Source: Elmis aenea (lineage: Eukaryota > Arthropoda > Insecta > Coleoptera > Elmidae). Taken from it: a stretch of 64,000 bases of DNA. Location of the stretch: the NCBI GenBank assembly GCA_947652605.1, contig OX393577.1, forward strand, positions 26,787,466 through 26,851,465, in the 5' to 3' direction. The notes under the pieces were generated by a model. It did not search any database, was not told the origin of the DNA, and saw only the letters and a list, made by a program, of their open reading frames with translations. Below, piece by piece: positions 52,837-63,916 of the stretch; positions within the stretch are counted from its first letter, which is position 1; each line of letters opens with the position of its first letter. A program made the position numbers and the translations under genes.

Positions 52837-53419
52837 CTTCATTATTAAATCATTTTTACAAATTTATTAATGTGACAAGTAATAGGCTTTCAAAACTTTT
52901 AGTTTGTTGATTGGATGTCATGGAAACAACATAAACTACAATGACCGGTCTACCTGATTTATAATGGTTATTGTTAAAACCCGTTTTTTAATTTGGCAGA
53001 ATAAAGAAGTAAAATACCATGTGTGATACATCAATGAATTCAGAAAAATAAATGCTATTTGATTATGTAAATAGCAAAAGTTGCGCCCATAAGAAAAAAT
53101 AAAGTTGGTTATCATGAAACAAAAACGAATCGACCTAAAATAAATTAGTGATTACTGTCCGAAGCGGTTTAAAAAGTTACTTCCGCAATGTTTTTACACA
53201 TTTGAAATATTTTGTACTCCAAAGGAGTTATAGACGATTTTCAAAAATCGTATTTTCTGGTTTTTCCTAATTTTCTTGCATACCGTTTGAGATATTTCCA
53301 ATTTCTATTCGGATTATCAATGAGCACCAAATTTAGCAATTTTGCTGAATTTAAACTTATACTCTAGCTATTATAATAAGCGAGATCCCCATGGTCGCCC
53401 TCGAATTAGAATCAACCTG

Positions 53420-53866
53420 TTTATGAAAGTTGTCATTTTCTCACTGCGTACCCTACATGAAAGTTCTACTTTCGTCTCTAGTGACAAAAATAATGTCAAC
53501 GTCAATGTCAAAATCAAATTGTAAAATTTACGATTTTTTTTAGCTTTAACTCATAATGAACTAAAATTCCGTTAATGTTCTTACCAAATAATTTAATTTT
53601 ATGTAGCATTTTATATAAAAGCCCAAGAATGGTACAAAAATTAATATTAAATATATTTCGTTTGCAGGTTATAATTTTATTTATGTCAATGCCAGGGTAG
53701 TGGTGTCGCTATGGAAATGAAATGATTAATTAATACTCTATCTTTATACTTTCATCACTTGTTGTAAAATATACTGTTTTCATGAAAATTCAAACGGGTT
53801 GAGACAAGCGTAATTTTACCATAAAATAAACTATAAAATATTAGAATTTCAAAAAATTGTTGTTTT
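53420..53866. other. SLC6 intron, no supported feature
   Basis: AT-rich; includes a short block (GGGTTGAGACAAGCG, about 53797) that recurs at the edge of the 56921-57635 repeat. Confidence 0.4.
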
Positions 53867-54209
53867 CGAGAAAAACTATAAACACTTTCTTGAAGCAAAT
53901 TTTTTGTTTCGACACTCTGATATAATCAAGTTTTGCTTCAGAATTTTCGTCAAAATTTCCAGTTATTTTTGGACAAAAAAATTGTTCTAAAATTTTTGAG
54001 TACGATGATATAGGTAAGATACAATTAGTGTAATTTAAATAAACTGGTGTGGCCACCAAATCACTTTCGCCATAAATATATTGTGTGCATTTTCGGATTT
54101 GTTTGTGTATTTGTGGCTATAAAAAGTTCAAAATGCCGTTTGTGGATTCTAATGAACCTCACTTTTGTAAATGACGTCTGTCAAAATGGCGTATCATGCG
54201 CGAGTTTAT
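53867..54209. repeat. Dispersed repeat, copy B
   Basis: Direct copy of 50985-51297 ending in the 9-bp target CGAGTTTAT. Confidence 0.65.
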
Positions 54210-54784
54210 CAAGGATAGTAAACTAATAGGATAGCGGGATAGCCCATTCCCATAACACTAATGTGTTACTGAGCTTTCCGGAAGTGACGCCATTAATAAC
54301 GCAAAAATATTTAAACCGATGCCTTAGATTTTATATTGAATAACAATTAAATTTTGACATAATATGTCGCCTTAGAGTTGTTTTGTTCCATACGCCATTT
54401 AGTTAGTTTTGAGTAAATCGACTTTAAAGTTTCTGTTTTTATTACTCTGTTATTAAAAATACTTATGCGTTTAATTTTTCTGAAAGAACTTGAAAGTAAT
54501 ACAGTATCTAATTAATGAATTCAAAATTATTAAATTTTAATAAAATTTTGAATTACTGCCAATTTGAAAATGGATATGGAACAATCTCCTAAGCTGCTTA
54601 GCACATTTTTGTAGAAGTTTGTTCCATGTGCATGGTATTTTTATAGTTTTTAAATGAAAAGTTAATTTTTTTTCAATAAAATAATTTAAATAAGCATAAC
54701 CAAATTGTTAGGAAAAATTTTACGAAAATTTGGCTTTGATTTGTTTTTACGAAATGTCAAATTATCTAAAATACAATTATAAAA

Positions 54785-55255
54785 CATATTTATTTAAACT
54801 GTAAAATAAACATTTTAACAATGTCGTTACAAAATGCCGTAAAACAATGGTATAAAAACAAGTAAATTAATTTGCTTATGTATTATGTAAACCGAACACA
54901 ATTATTTTAAAAAAATTAAACTTTAACATAAACATTTTAACATTCTTGCAACAAAATGCCGTAAAAAATAAGTATTATGTAAACTGAACACAACTATTTA
55001 AACAAAAATAAAATTTTAACATAAACATTTTAAGATTCTCGTAACAAAATGGCGTAAAACAATAATTCAAAAACTAAAATATTATTCTAAACAAGTAAAC
55101 TAATTTGGTTATGTATTAATATGTAAATGAAACACAATTATTTAAATAAAAAAAACTTTAACATAAACACTTATTGTAACAAAATGTCGTAAGGCAATAA
55201 TATAAAAACTGAAATGTTATTTTAAACAAGTAAATTATTTTGGTTTTGCAACAAA
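54785..55255. repeat. Four tandem units, ~90-145 bp
   Basis: Each unit contains ATAAACATTTTAA, AACAAAATGCCGTAA and an AACACAATTATTTAAA block; units vary in length by loss of an inner AAACAAGTAAATTA stretch. Confidence 0.7.
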
Positions 55256-55544
55256 TTTGTGTTATGAACTGCTGTTCTTTTATATTCAGTGCATTTTGCA
55301 AATATAGTTTAAGTTCTATATTTTAGTGTCCCAAATCTCCACATTCTTGTATTCTTGGAAATCATTTTGGGTATTCCAAGACCCTTTATTGTACATTGCA
55401 GGTGCAGTTACCTTTCGGTAGCGTATACGACAAATTAATGGGAACTTAATTATGCTTTTCCTGTAATCTCTATAAATTAGGCTTGTACATAGTTTTAAGT
55501 ATTCATTTTTCTAATTCATTCTAATTCAATCCAGAGTCATTCTG

Positions 55545-55975
55545 ATTTGAAACAAAGGTAACACTCATAACTTTGTCAATACCGAACGAATTTAAATTTT
55601 AAATAATGTTGAAGGATATAAAACATTTTCTTCAACATATTCTTGATATTATTAAGTCAATATGACAACCCAAAATGGCGTATGGCACAAAATAACTCTC
55701 AGGAGACGATATCATAACACAAGAATTGAGGTAATTTTTCGGATATGGAACAAATAAAACGTAAAACGTGTAATGAATGGATATGGAACAAATAAACCCG
55801 CAATTTATCTTTAGATTTTTGGATATGGAACAAAGTTAACACTGATAACTTTGTCAATACCGAACGAATTTAAATTTTAGTTATGTTGAAGGATATGGAA
55901 AATTTTTAACATAATTTTGGTATGAATAAGTCACTTTGCCCCAAAATGGCGTATGGAACAAAATAACTCTCAGGC
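55545..55975. repeat. Two ~165-bp direct repeats
   Basis: Units 55545-55710 and 55810-55975 share TAACTTTGTCAATACCGAAC and end in ACAAAATAACTCTCAGG, each carrying an AAAATGGCGTATGG block. Confidence 0.7.
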
Positions 55976-56920
55976 GACATAATTTATGTCAAAAACCTTA
56001 TTCAAAAGGTGCGTATTTATAAGCTTTACACAGTTTTCATCGTGTGTAATGATTCATATTGTTTAAAAACATCGCCTTTTGTTTATAAACTGAAACACAT
56101 GTTTCTGGTCTAATTTAATATGCTTGCGCATAAAAACCTACGAAATTTACAATTAGCGCTATTGCCGCACGAATGTAAAGATATTATTTTTATACCCATA
56201 GGGATGCAACATTTTTTATTGTAATATGTTTTTGCTTCGTAGATCTTTTATATAAGTTGTCCACTCATTGACCCCGTAACTGCAACTGCCTCAAAAACAT
56301 TACGTATAGTATATTTGATGCAACAGCAGTTTTAAAAACTTGTGTTATCATGTAGGTTTTTAAGTAAGTTATTCTATTAAACAGTATTAGTAACAATTCC
56401 CTGATGGTCGATGTATATATATGTATTATGTATAATATCTTAGTAATTATCTTAACTTTAAGACTTTTAATCAGAAATTATTGTTAAACTTCTCGTCTAT
56501 CTATAGCTGTAATATATTTATTATAAATTGCACGATATCAATTATGCAACACATTGATTTTTTTTACTATTTAAAACTATTAACTATATTACTAAAAAAT
56601 GGAACTAAATTTCAGTCATCATGTTTTATAATTTGACTACTTCTAAAAGAGAGTTTAGTAAAAAAAAACAACAGTTTGCAGAAACATAAGGTTTTTTGCA
56701 AACCAAATCGATTGATTTACATACACCTGAACGTTTTATACATGGGTGACATATGACACATCTGTCATTTTATAAATGATATTTGTATGACGCCATAGCT
56801 GACGTCATTAATATCACTCTTTCATCATCGATATGTTTACAAATGTCGTCGGATGGGCCATCCTATTAGTTTACTAGCCTTGCGAGTTTATGTCATAAGA
56901 CATAAGACATAAGACATAAC

Positions 56921-57635
56921 TCTCTTGAATTTCCGTGAAAAAAGTTATGATTAAATTTAAAAAAATATATTTTTTAAAAACTGTGGTTGTTCATATAGTC
57001 TGTTTTATACTATACTATTTTTTCGTTTAAGAAAATCGTATACGATTTTTGATACAAAAATTTCGTTCAAGAATTTAGCATGGAAAATATGAACCTTTTA
57101 CATTGTATTATATTTTGGTACGAAAACCCCAATATATTTTGGTTACTTTTTAGTAACTTTTATCATATTTTGTTGGCACCTTGAGTAACCATGTCAAATG
57201 TTCAATTTGATCACAACAGAAAGCGAATCATTTTCAAATTTAACGTATCTATATTTAACGCTTGTCCCATTCTACATATTTATTCCTACAAAATAAATTG
57301 TGAGGGATTAACGGTAATAAGTAGTAGGTATTTAACATCGTTTGATTGTTTCAGTTAACCTAACCCACAAATGACATGCGGTCAGATACAGTAACAGTAG
57401 AATATGCATGCGCGCATGCTAAAATTGGAGGCATATAGGGACGGTAATAATTTCTTACGAATTTTTCGTTCAAGATTTTTAATTTCTGATTGACACCGTA
57501 CTAGAAAATCGTATACGATTTTATTAAACGATAAAATAGTGTAGTATAAAACAGACTATATGAACAACCACAGTTTTTAAAAAATATATTTTTTTTAATT
57601 TAATCATAACTTTTTTCACGGAAATTCAAGAGAGT
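56921..57635. repeat. Inverted repeat, ~125-bp arms
   Basis: Arms 56921-57047 and 57506-57635 pair nearly perfectly (TCTCTTGAATTTCCGTGAAA and its complement; ATCGTATACGAT at the inner ends). Preceded by a short (CATAAGA)n microsatellite. The 460-bp loop is non-coding. Confidence 0.75.
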
Positions 57636-57810
57636 TGAGACAAACGGCATTTTTTAAAAAAAAATAAACTCTACAGGGTGATTGATTGAAATCGGCCATT
57701 AAAAATATATGAAGAATGAAAAAGGGTATTGATCTGACATATCGGTTATGACTATAATGGCATCTCATCTGTTTAATGAAAATATTTTTAAGATAGCGAC
57801 ACTTCCGGAA

Positions 57811-59440
57811 TACTTTTCAACCATATGCCGAACAGACTGAAATCGATTATCCAGATGAAATTATTGAAAACGAAGACATAAAATTAACTACCCCAAAGGA
57901 AGTAAAAGAAGTAATAAAGAAACATATCAATCCCAAAAAAGCCCCTGGGTTCGACTTGATTACTGGAGAGATCCTAAAGCGATTACCAAAAAAAGGTATT
58001 GTAAAAATTACAAATCTAATAAATTCCGCTTTCCGACTACAATATGTCCCTATTATATGGAAAACAGCCGAAGTAATAATGCTACCAAAACCGGGGAAAC
58101 CTATAGATGAGATTACATCGTATAGGCCAATTTCACTTCTACCTATAATATCAAAGCTTTTTGAAAAGCTTCTATTAAAAAGGATGAACATCATAATCGA
58201 GAGAAAAAAACTTATTCCACCACATCAGTTTGGATTTCGTGACAAACACTCCACCGTAGACCAGGTTCATCGAATAATAAATGACATAGAGAAGTCATTA
58301 GAAAAAATTTGTTCGGCAACATTCCTCGATGTTGCTAAAGCATTTGACAAAGTCTGGCATAAAGGACTACTAATAAAATTAAAGAAAATGCTTCCTGTTA
58401 AATATAGTCAGCTCCTGGAGTCATATCTATCTCAGCGAACGTTTAAGGTCAAAATGGAAAACGAGTACTCAGAACTTAAGTTTATAAGAGTAGGGGTACC
58501 TCAAGGAAGTGTCCTTGGACCGGTATTGTACCTGCTGTATACACATGACATTCCAGAAACACAAAACGTAAAACTCGCCACATTTGCTGACGACAGGAGC
58601 AACCATAGAAGAAACAACAGAAAATCTCCAAAGCGCAATTAATCAAATATATGCATGGACAAAACAGTGGCATATAAAAATCAACGAAGAAAAATCTGTT
58701 CACGTTAATTTCACCAACAAAAGAATAAACTACCTACCAGTGTATCTAAATAATAATATAATCCCTTGCAAAAAGACTGCTAAATATCTTGGCCTAAACT
58801 TAGACGTCAAGTTAAAATGGAAGGAACACGTCAAAAAGAAAACGGAACAGCTTAAGATAAAGTATAGAGATATGTATTGGCTGATAGGAAGAAATTCCCA
58901 GCTTCCTATCCAAAACAAAACTGCTCCTATCCAAACAGGTGCTCAAGCCTATTTGAACATATGGCCTCCAATTATGGGGCTGTACCAAAAAAAGCAACTA
59001 CAGCTGTCTTCAAATATTCCAAAACCGCGTATTAAGAAGCATAGTAAATGCCCCTTGGTATGTTCGGAACAGCGATTTACACCGGGAACTCCAGGTAGAA
59101 TCTGTCCAGGAAGAAATTAAAAAAGCTGCCAAAAGCCATGAGGAGAGGCTCCACAGACATTCTAACATTGAAGTGCTCCAACTTCTCGATAATCAACAAC
59201 TAGTGCGTACGCTCAAACGGATTAAACCGTTTGAACTTGTGTAGACAAAGTGTACAAAAGCAGAGTACAGTGCTATTTAGCCACAGTAGTGTAGTGTAGA
59301 TTGTAATAGTGACTAGGATGGACCATTGGCGACATCCAGACTCAAACACAAACGTAGTAAATTAGGTTAAAGTTAAAATGTTTATTAATCTATTGGATTA
59401 GGTGCATTGCAAATTTTAAATAATTAAAATTTAAAAAAAA
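57811..59440 (+). mobile_element. 5'-truncated Jockey-clade LINE
   Basis: Flanked by a perfect 12-bp duplication ACACTTCCGGAA (57799-57810, 59441-59452) and ending in a short A-tail. The body starts inside ORF2, as expected from incomplete reverse transcription. Confidence 0.93.
57812..59244 (+). pseudogene. Jockey-type ORF2 reverse transcriptase, disrupted
   Basis: Opens within ORF2: KKHINPKKAPGFDLITGEIL, then PGKPIDEITSYRPISLLPII, HQFGFRDKHSTVDQ, TFLDVAKAFDKVWH (first catalytic Asp), VPQGSVLGPVLY and the FADD catalytic box at about 58590. Immediately after FADD about four residues (usually T-A-x-L) are lost with a frame change. The thumb region continues (TIEETTENLQSAINQIYAWT, KTAKYLGLNLD), and further frameshifts near 58920 and 59030 precede the C-terminus, which ends ...RTLKRIKPFELV at 59242. 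A LINE copied by another element's machinery or mutated after insertion; not functional. Confidence 0.92.
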
Positions 59441-59879
59441 ACACTTCCGGAAGTTGACGCCTACTTTTTTATTTCAAATACAATGGTCTGTTTTTTATTG
59501 CATTTTTGGATTTAACACATTTTTTAGAAGACGTTTTGATAGCATTCCCTATACCTAAGTGCAGCAGTTTTTTTAGATTTTTGGTCTTTTTTGAAATTTT
59601 TTGAAATTTTTTTGATTTTTATTGTGATGCTTAATATTATTTACCGCCTATATTTTTGAGAGAAAACGTTTAATTTGGACTATGCATAGATATTAACGTT
59701 TCCTATACCTATCTGCAACAATTTTCGAGTTATTAAGAATTTTTAATAAAGTTAAGAGAAAACGTTACATTTTTAAATAGTAAGCCTTGGAAATGATAAC
59801 AAATGCCAATATTAAGAACTTTTAACCAATTTTATTGCGTTTGTCTGAGCCATCCATAAAAATGAAAAATAGAGAGTAT

Positions 59880-60250
59880 TCAAACATGGATATTTTGAAT
59901 TTATTTTACATTCATGGACAATATCACAAGATTATTGAAAGTGCGAACTAATAGTTGTACATTTTTAATGTAGCTTGTACAGCATTATATGTTAAACCCA
60001 AGTCTTGCGCTGCGATCGAATTGACCGCTGAGGATGGGCATTAAAATATCCCAGGATGTTAACTTCATTAGTTTCATTATTTGTCACACGCTTAGGTTGA
60101 ATACTATCAGATTTCAATCTTCTGAATTGTAAAAAATTTGATTCTAATCATTAAAATTTCTGTCTGGTGATTAAAATCAAATGAAGATACCTCACACTGA
60201 ACACACGGCAAGTTCTTTCAATAATCTTGTGACATTCTTCACGAATATAC
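59880..60250. pseudogene. DUF4817 transposase heads and HTH in foldback loop
   Basis: Left arm, plus strand from about 59870: REYSN then MDILNLFYIHGQYHKIIESA and a stop. Right arm, minus strand: EYSNENFELILCIF followed in another frame by EECHKIIERTCRVF. Loop, minus strand (about 60130-59960): SDSIQPKRVTNNETNEVNIL, GYFNAHPQRSIRSQ, the second helix-turn-helix part. Together these give the order head, linker, HTH of the DUF4817 transposases. Confidence 0.7.
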
Positions 60251-61016
60251 ATAAAATAAGTTCAAAATTTTCGTTTGAATACTCTTAATTTTCCATTTTC
60301 ATGGATACTTCAGACAAACGCAATAAAAGTGGTTGAGAGTTCTTAATATTGGCATTTGTTATCATTTCCAAGGCTTACTATTTAAAAATGTAACGTTTTC
60401 TCTTAACTTTATTAAAAATTCTTAATAACTCGAAAATTTATGCAGATAGGTATAGGAAATGCCAATACAGATTGATGAAGAATTTAATTTTGCATTAGAA
60501 AATAAAAAAATTAAGTGGGCATTGTATTTGAAAAAAAACGAGTTTTAGTGGTCTTAAGTTGTATTAAAAGAAAATGAAATTTTGGACACCCTGTAAGTAA
60601 TGCATCGATTGCAAAAACTCCAGGTTGTACTTCAAGGTTTCTTCTATGCATAGTCCAAATTTAAGCGTTTTCTTTAAAACAAAATGGCGGTGGTAAGATA
60701 ATATTAAGCATCAGAACGAAAATCCAAAAATTTTCCAAAAAGTCCAAAAATCTAAAAAACTACTGCACTTAGAGGGTTAGGGAATGCTATTAAAAGTTCT
60801 TCTAAAATAACGTTAAATTCAAAAATCCAAAAAAAATAGACCATTCTATTTGAAATAAGAAAGTAAACGTCAACTTCCGGTAATTCCGGAAGGGTCGCCA
60901 TCTTGAAATTATTAAACAGATCAGATGCCATTATAGTCATAACCAAAATTTCAGATCAATACCCTTTTTCATTCTTCATATATTTTTAATGCCCGCTCCC
61001 AATAAATCACCCTGTA

Positions 61017-61372
61017 TACTATAACATCCAAAAAAAATTGTTGGAGTCGTTTTCGAAATAAATTTTCAAAATTTTGATCTTTTTTTTTTATTTCGTAATT
61101 TTCAATATTTTTTCAAGTTATTAAGATTATACTACAGTCCTACATAAGTACACAAAATATTTTTATACTGTAATTTAGGATTAACGTTACAGCTTAAACA
61201 CCCTGTACATTAGTTAATATTTGAAAAATAAAATAAAAGCATAAATGCAATGTACGATTTTGAAAAAATTTTAAATCATGGAATTATTTTTAAAAAAACC
61301 AACATTTTGAATATTTATCTCGAAAACGGCTCCAACAATTTTTTTCAAATTTTAGTACCTACATATGTTATA
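61017..61372. repeat. Small foldback, ~50-bp arms
   Basis: TTGTTGGAGTCGTTTTCGAA (about 61040) pairs with TCGAAAACGGCTCCAACAA (about 61320) and the outer ATAACAT ends pair too. An ACACCCTGTACAT motif lies inside. A third partial copy of the arm follows at about 61440. Confidence 0.6.
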
Positions 61373-61621
61373 GACACAAACGGCGTTTTACTAAGAAAAT
61401 AAACTCTTTAACATACTGCAATTTAAAAAACAAAATTTGGAGCCGTTTTCAAAAGAAATTTTCAATTTTTTTAATAATTTCGTAATATTCAATTTTTCCA
61501 AAAAAAAACTTGTGGCGAAAGCAAAAATCAAAAAACAGCGATTTTTCAGGAAACCAGCACTGCTGAATATAGCACCAAATGCAACTTTTTTTTATGCGAG
61601 ATCTCTATGTTGAGCTGTATA

Positions 61622-62847
61622 CAGTGTGTCCAAAAGGAATGGAATATGTAATACGGGTGTCACACGTTCATGGTACACCCCCTTTTTTTCTTTAGTTTTG
61701 ATTTTAAATAAATGAGATTTTAGACATGTGATATGTGCAAAAAACCGGGCTTTTTGATCCGTTGCACATATTTGTTTCACTTCCGGTTTCGCCGGAAATG
61801 ACCCTAACTTTGTTAATTTAAATGGAACACCCTGTATATTTTTACATTTTTGGAAAGAGGAAGTGATTTTTGATACAACTGCACTATTTTCGTTAATTTT
61901 TATAACCTCAAAATTTTTTTAAAACAAAATTTAGTTTTTTATTAAGGGTGCCGTGACCTGCACAAATTAATTTTTATTATGTCAACAATTGTCCAAAAAA
62001 CGTTTTTGTAAATTTTAAATGACATTTAGGTTACTTTAATCGGCTTTGAAGGCTGCGGAATCGGTTTTTTGACAAAAAGTCAATTTTTTTAAATGGAACC
62101 ATGCTGGTACTAGCGGTTATTTAAATGGAGCATTTTCTAACGAATCCATCGATACCAATAACTTGTATTTTTATTAAAAATCTACTTCAAAAATTTCAAA
62201 TTATTGTGAAAATTTATTAAGAGATCCTCCTAATCGCAGTAATCTAATTAAATAAAAATTATTACCAAAATTTTTAGACTGTCTAATTAAATGACTATAG
62301 TAGTTAAACATAAAACAGCGATCATTTGTTTTGTTGTAGTTACTTTAGCAACTTTTCGAGAAAAACTCAAAAATTATTTTAATTGGTTAGTATTTATTTC
62401 TAACAAAAATATCATAAGAACTTAAATTTTTTGACGAAATCTACAATAAGTGTTAAAACTTAAAACTGTGAACCATTGTCAGCTTGGCAATGATAAACTC
62501 GGTTTTTAAACCCGTTTATAACATTCCCAACCATTTCAGGTGTAATTTCTCTAATACGGATTAAATTTTCGATATTCCTGGCCTCTTAGCATAAACTTAA
62601 TTTTTAAGGTGACCCCATCATTGAAATGAGAAAAAACTCTCTATCAAATGAGTATAATATAGGGATACCTTGCCATTAAAAAAAAACAATTGTTTTTCAT
62701 GGCGCTTTTGTTATTCGAAAAAAAAATATTTAAATTTTATCTTATGGTGGAAAACTAAGTACCAAACAACTTTTATTCAAAACATTATTCCCTAAAGTAG
62801 ATATTTACTGAGATATATAGCAAATTCCATTCGTTTTGGACACACTG
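61622..62847. mobile_element. CAGTGTGTCC-ended TA element with a nested half-foldback
   Basis: Ends CAGTGTGTCCAAAAGGAATG and CATTCGTTTTGGACACACTG next to TA. From 61652 it contains one arm plus loop of the 41.7-48.7 kb foldback family (CGGGTGTCACACG..., TTTCCGGCGAAACCGG region, AACACCCTGTATA). No coding. Confidence 0.75.
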
Positions 62848-63319
62848 TATGTATTTCAAAAAAAAAATGTAATTTTTAGATTATTTTAACAATATCTGTT
62901 TGAATGATAATGTATCTCAAAAGAAAATTATTGCGTTACAAATAAAGCTAAAAACGTTGTTAAGAAAACAAACAAAAGTTAAAATATTACTGAAATAATG
63001 AAAATAATTGATAAATTTAACTCATATTACTATACACACATCAAAATAGTCCCAAAATACGTTTTAACTGTTAAATAAAGTACTAGAACATAATTTTCTG
63101 ACAATTCGGCCTCTGGTTAAAGGGCAATTTAAGTCAATGGACTAAATATATTTTATCAGCCAAATCTTATAATGTTCACAAATAAACAACAATTTTTTTG
63201 CTCTATTTTATGAAAAACAAACAATTAAAATTTAATTATATTTGAAAAAACTCAACTGAAGTGAACCAAAAATAAGTTACAATTTAATTAAATTTATTAT
63301 GATCATAAAGTATACTTAC
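62848..63319. other. SLC6 intron, no supported feature
   Basis: AT-rich intron sequence adjacent to the TM4-TM5 exon. Confidence 0.4.
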
Positions 63320-63593
63320 TCCAGGTCTGAACATTTTATTAAAATCTGAGACCACTATTTCATTACTTGAATATTTGGGACTAATATATACACTCAAAAC
63401 AAAGATTGGAATCATCAATATTCCAATTATGATCCAAAAGAAAAGCATAATGCCTCGGAATCTAGGCACACCTTTTATCATAAGTAAAAGCAATAAACCC
63501 CATATAAGTCCAACAAATACAACTAAAGTTATGTTGATGTCTATATGTCCATTCCAATCATTGGGTATTCTTGAGGAACGCAATTTGTTATGC
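63320..63593 (-). CDS. SLC6-like transporter, TM4-TM5 exon
   Basis: Open on the minus strand and ending at GGA|GTAAGT (63320). Encodes an extracellular-loop end (IPNDWNGHIDINIT, with a sequon), TM4 LVVFVGLIWGLLLLLMIKGV, and TM5 GIMLFFWIIIGILMIPIFVL, then SDFNKMFRPG. The W...IKGV...G arrangement is that of TM4-TM5 in SLC6. The 5' boundary is uncertain; TTTAAG|G at 63594 is the best acceptor in phase. TM1-TM3, with the main substrate and sodium residues, must lie beyond the window. Confidence 0.72.
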
Positions 63594-63916
63594 CTTAAAC
63601 CAAATGTATATAATTTATGATTAATAATAAATAATGTTAAATTTAATTTGTAAAGTATTACCAAGAGTTTTCCATTGTGATTGATTTAAGTTAAACGATA
63701 TTGTATAATCAAATGAAAGGAGCCTATTACTTTTGAACCAATACAGCGCAGCGGTTTAAAAAGACCAGTTTTTTAAAAAAAAATTAGTTGCACAAAATAA
63801 TTTAATTTTTAATAAATAATCATTTGTTTGATGATTACCATTATGATATTAAATAATCTTGGTAATGAATTTTTAACAAAATTTCATTAATTTAGCAATT
63901 TCTTTAACAATATTAT
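63594..63916. other. SLC6 intron 5' of the TM4-TM5 exon
   Basis: The open frame continues to 63664 without SLC6-like sequence, so it is probably intron. Nothing else seen. Confidence 0.4.

Larger units (their letters stand above)
51644..53419. mobile_element. Foldback with DUF4817 heads at both inner arm ends
   Basis: Ends CAGGCTGATTCAAATTCGAG and a near-exact inverted copy ending GAATCAACCTG. Arms are about 600 bp (51644-52250; 52573-53419 with a SINE inside). Each arm ends at an ATG followed by the same N-terminal transposase codons, so the two heads face each other. This shows that each arm is the 5' end of a DUF4817 transposon. Confidence 0.85.
54210..56882. mobile_element. Long CAAGG-ended element, 9-bp TSD, internal tandems
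   Basis: Ends CAAGGATAGTAAACTAATAG and CTATTAGTTTACTAGCCTTG with a perfect 9-bp duplication CGAGTTTAT at each side (54201-54209, 56883-56891). A 9-bp duplication suggests the Mutator (MULE) superfamily, although no transposase is present to confirm it. The interior contains two sets of tandem repeats and recurring AAATGGCGTATGGAACAAAA blocks. Confidence 0.72.
57674..61014. mobile_element. DUF4817 foldback interrupted by a Jockey-like LINE
   Basis: Ends CAGGGTGATTGATTGAAATC and a mirror ending AATCACCCTG, next to TA. Left arm 57674-57810 plus 59453-59950; right arm about 60215-61014. Both inner arm ends encode the first residues of a DUF4817 transposase, and the loop encodes the next part on the minus strand. 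The element is therefore an inverted duplication of a transposon's 5' end. Confidence 0.85.

Noticed and set aside
54780..55260. CRISPR-like array
   Set aside because: Units are contiguous diverged tandem repeats with no regular spacers, in a eukaryotic transposon.
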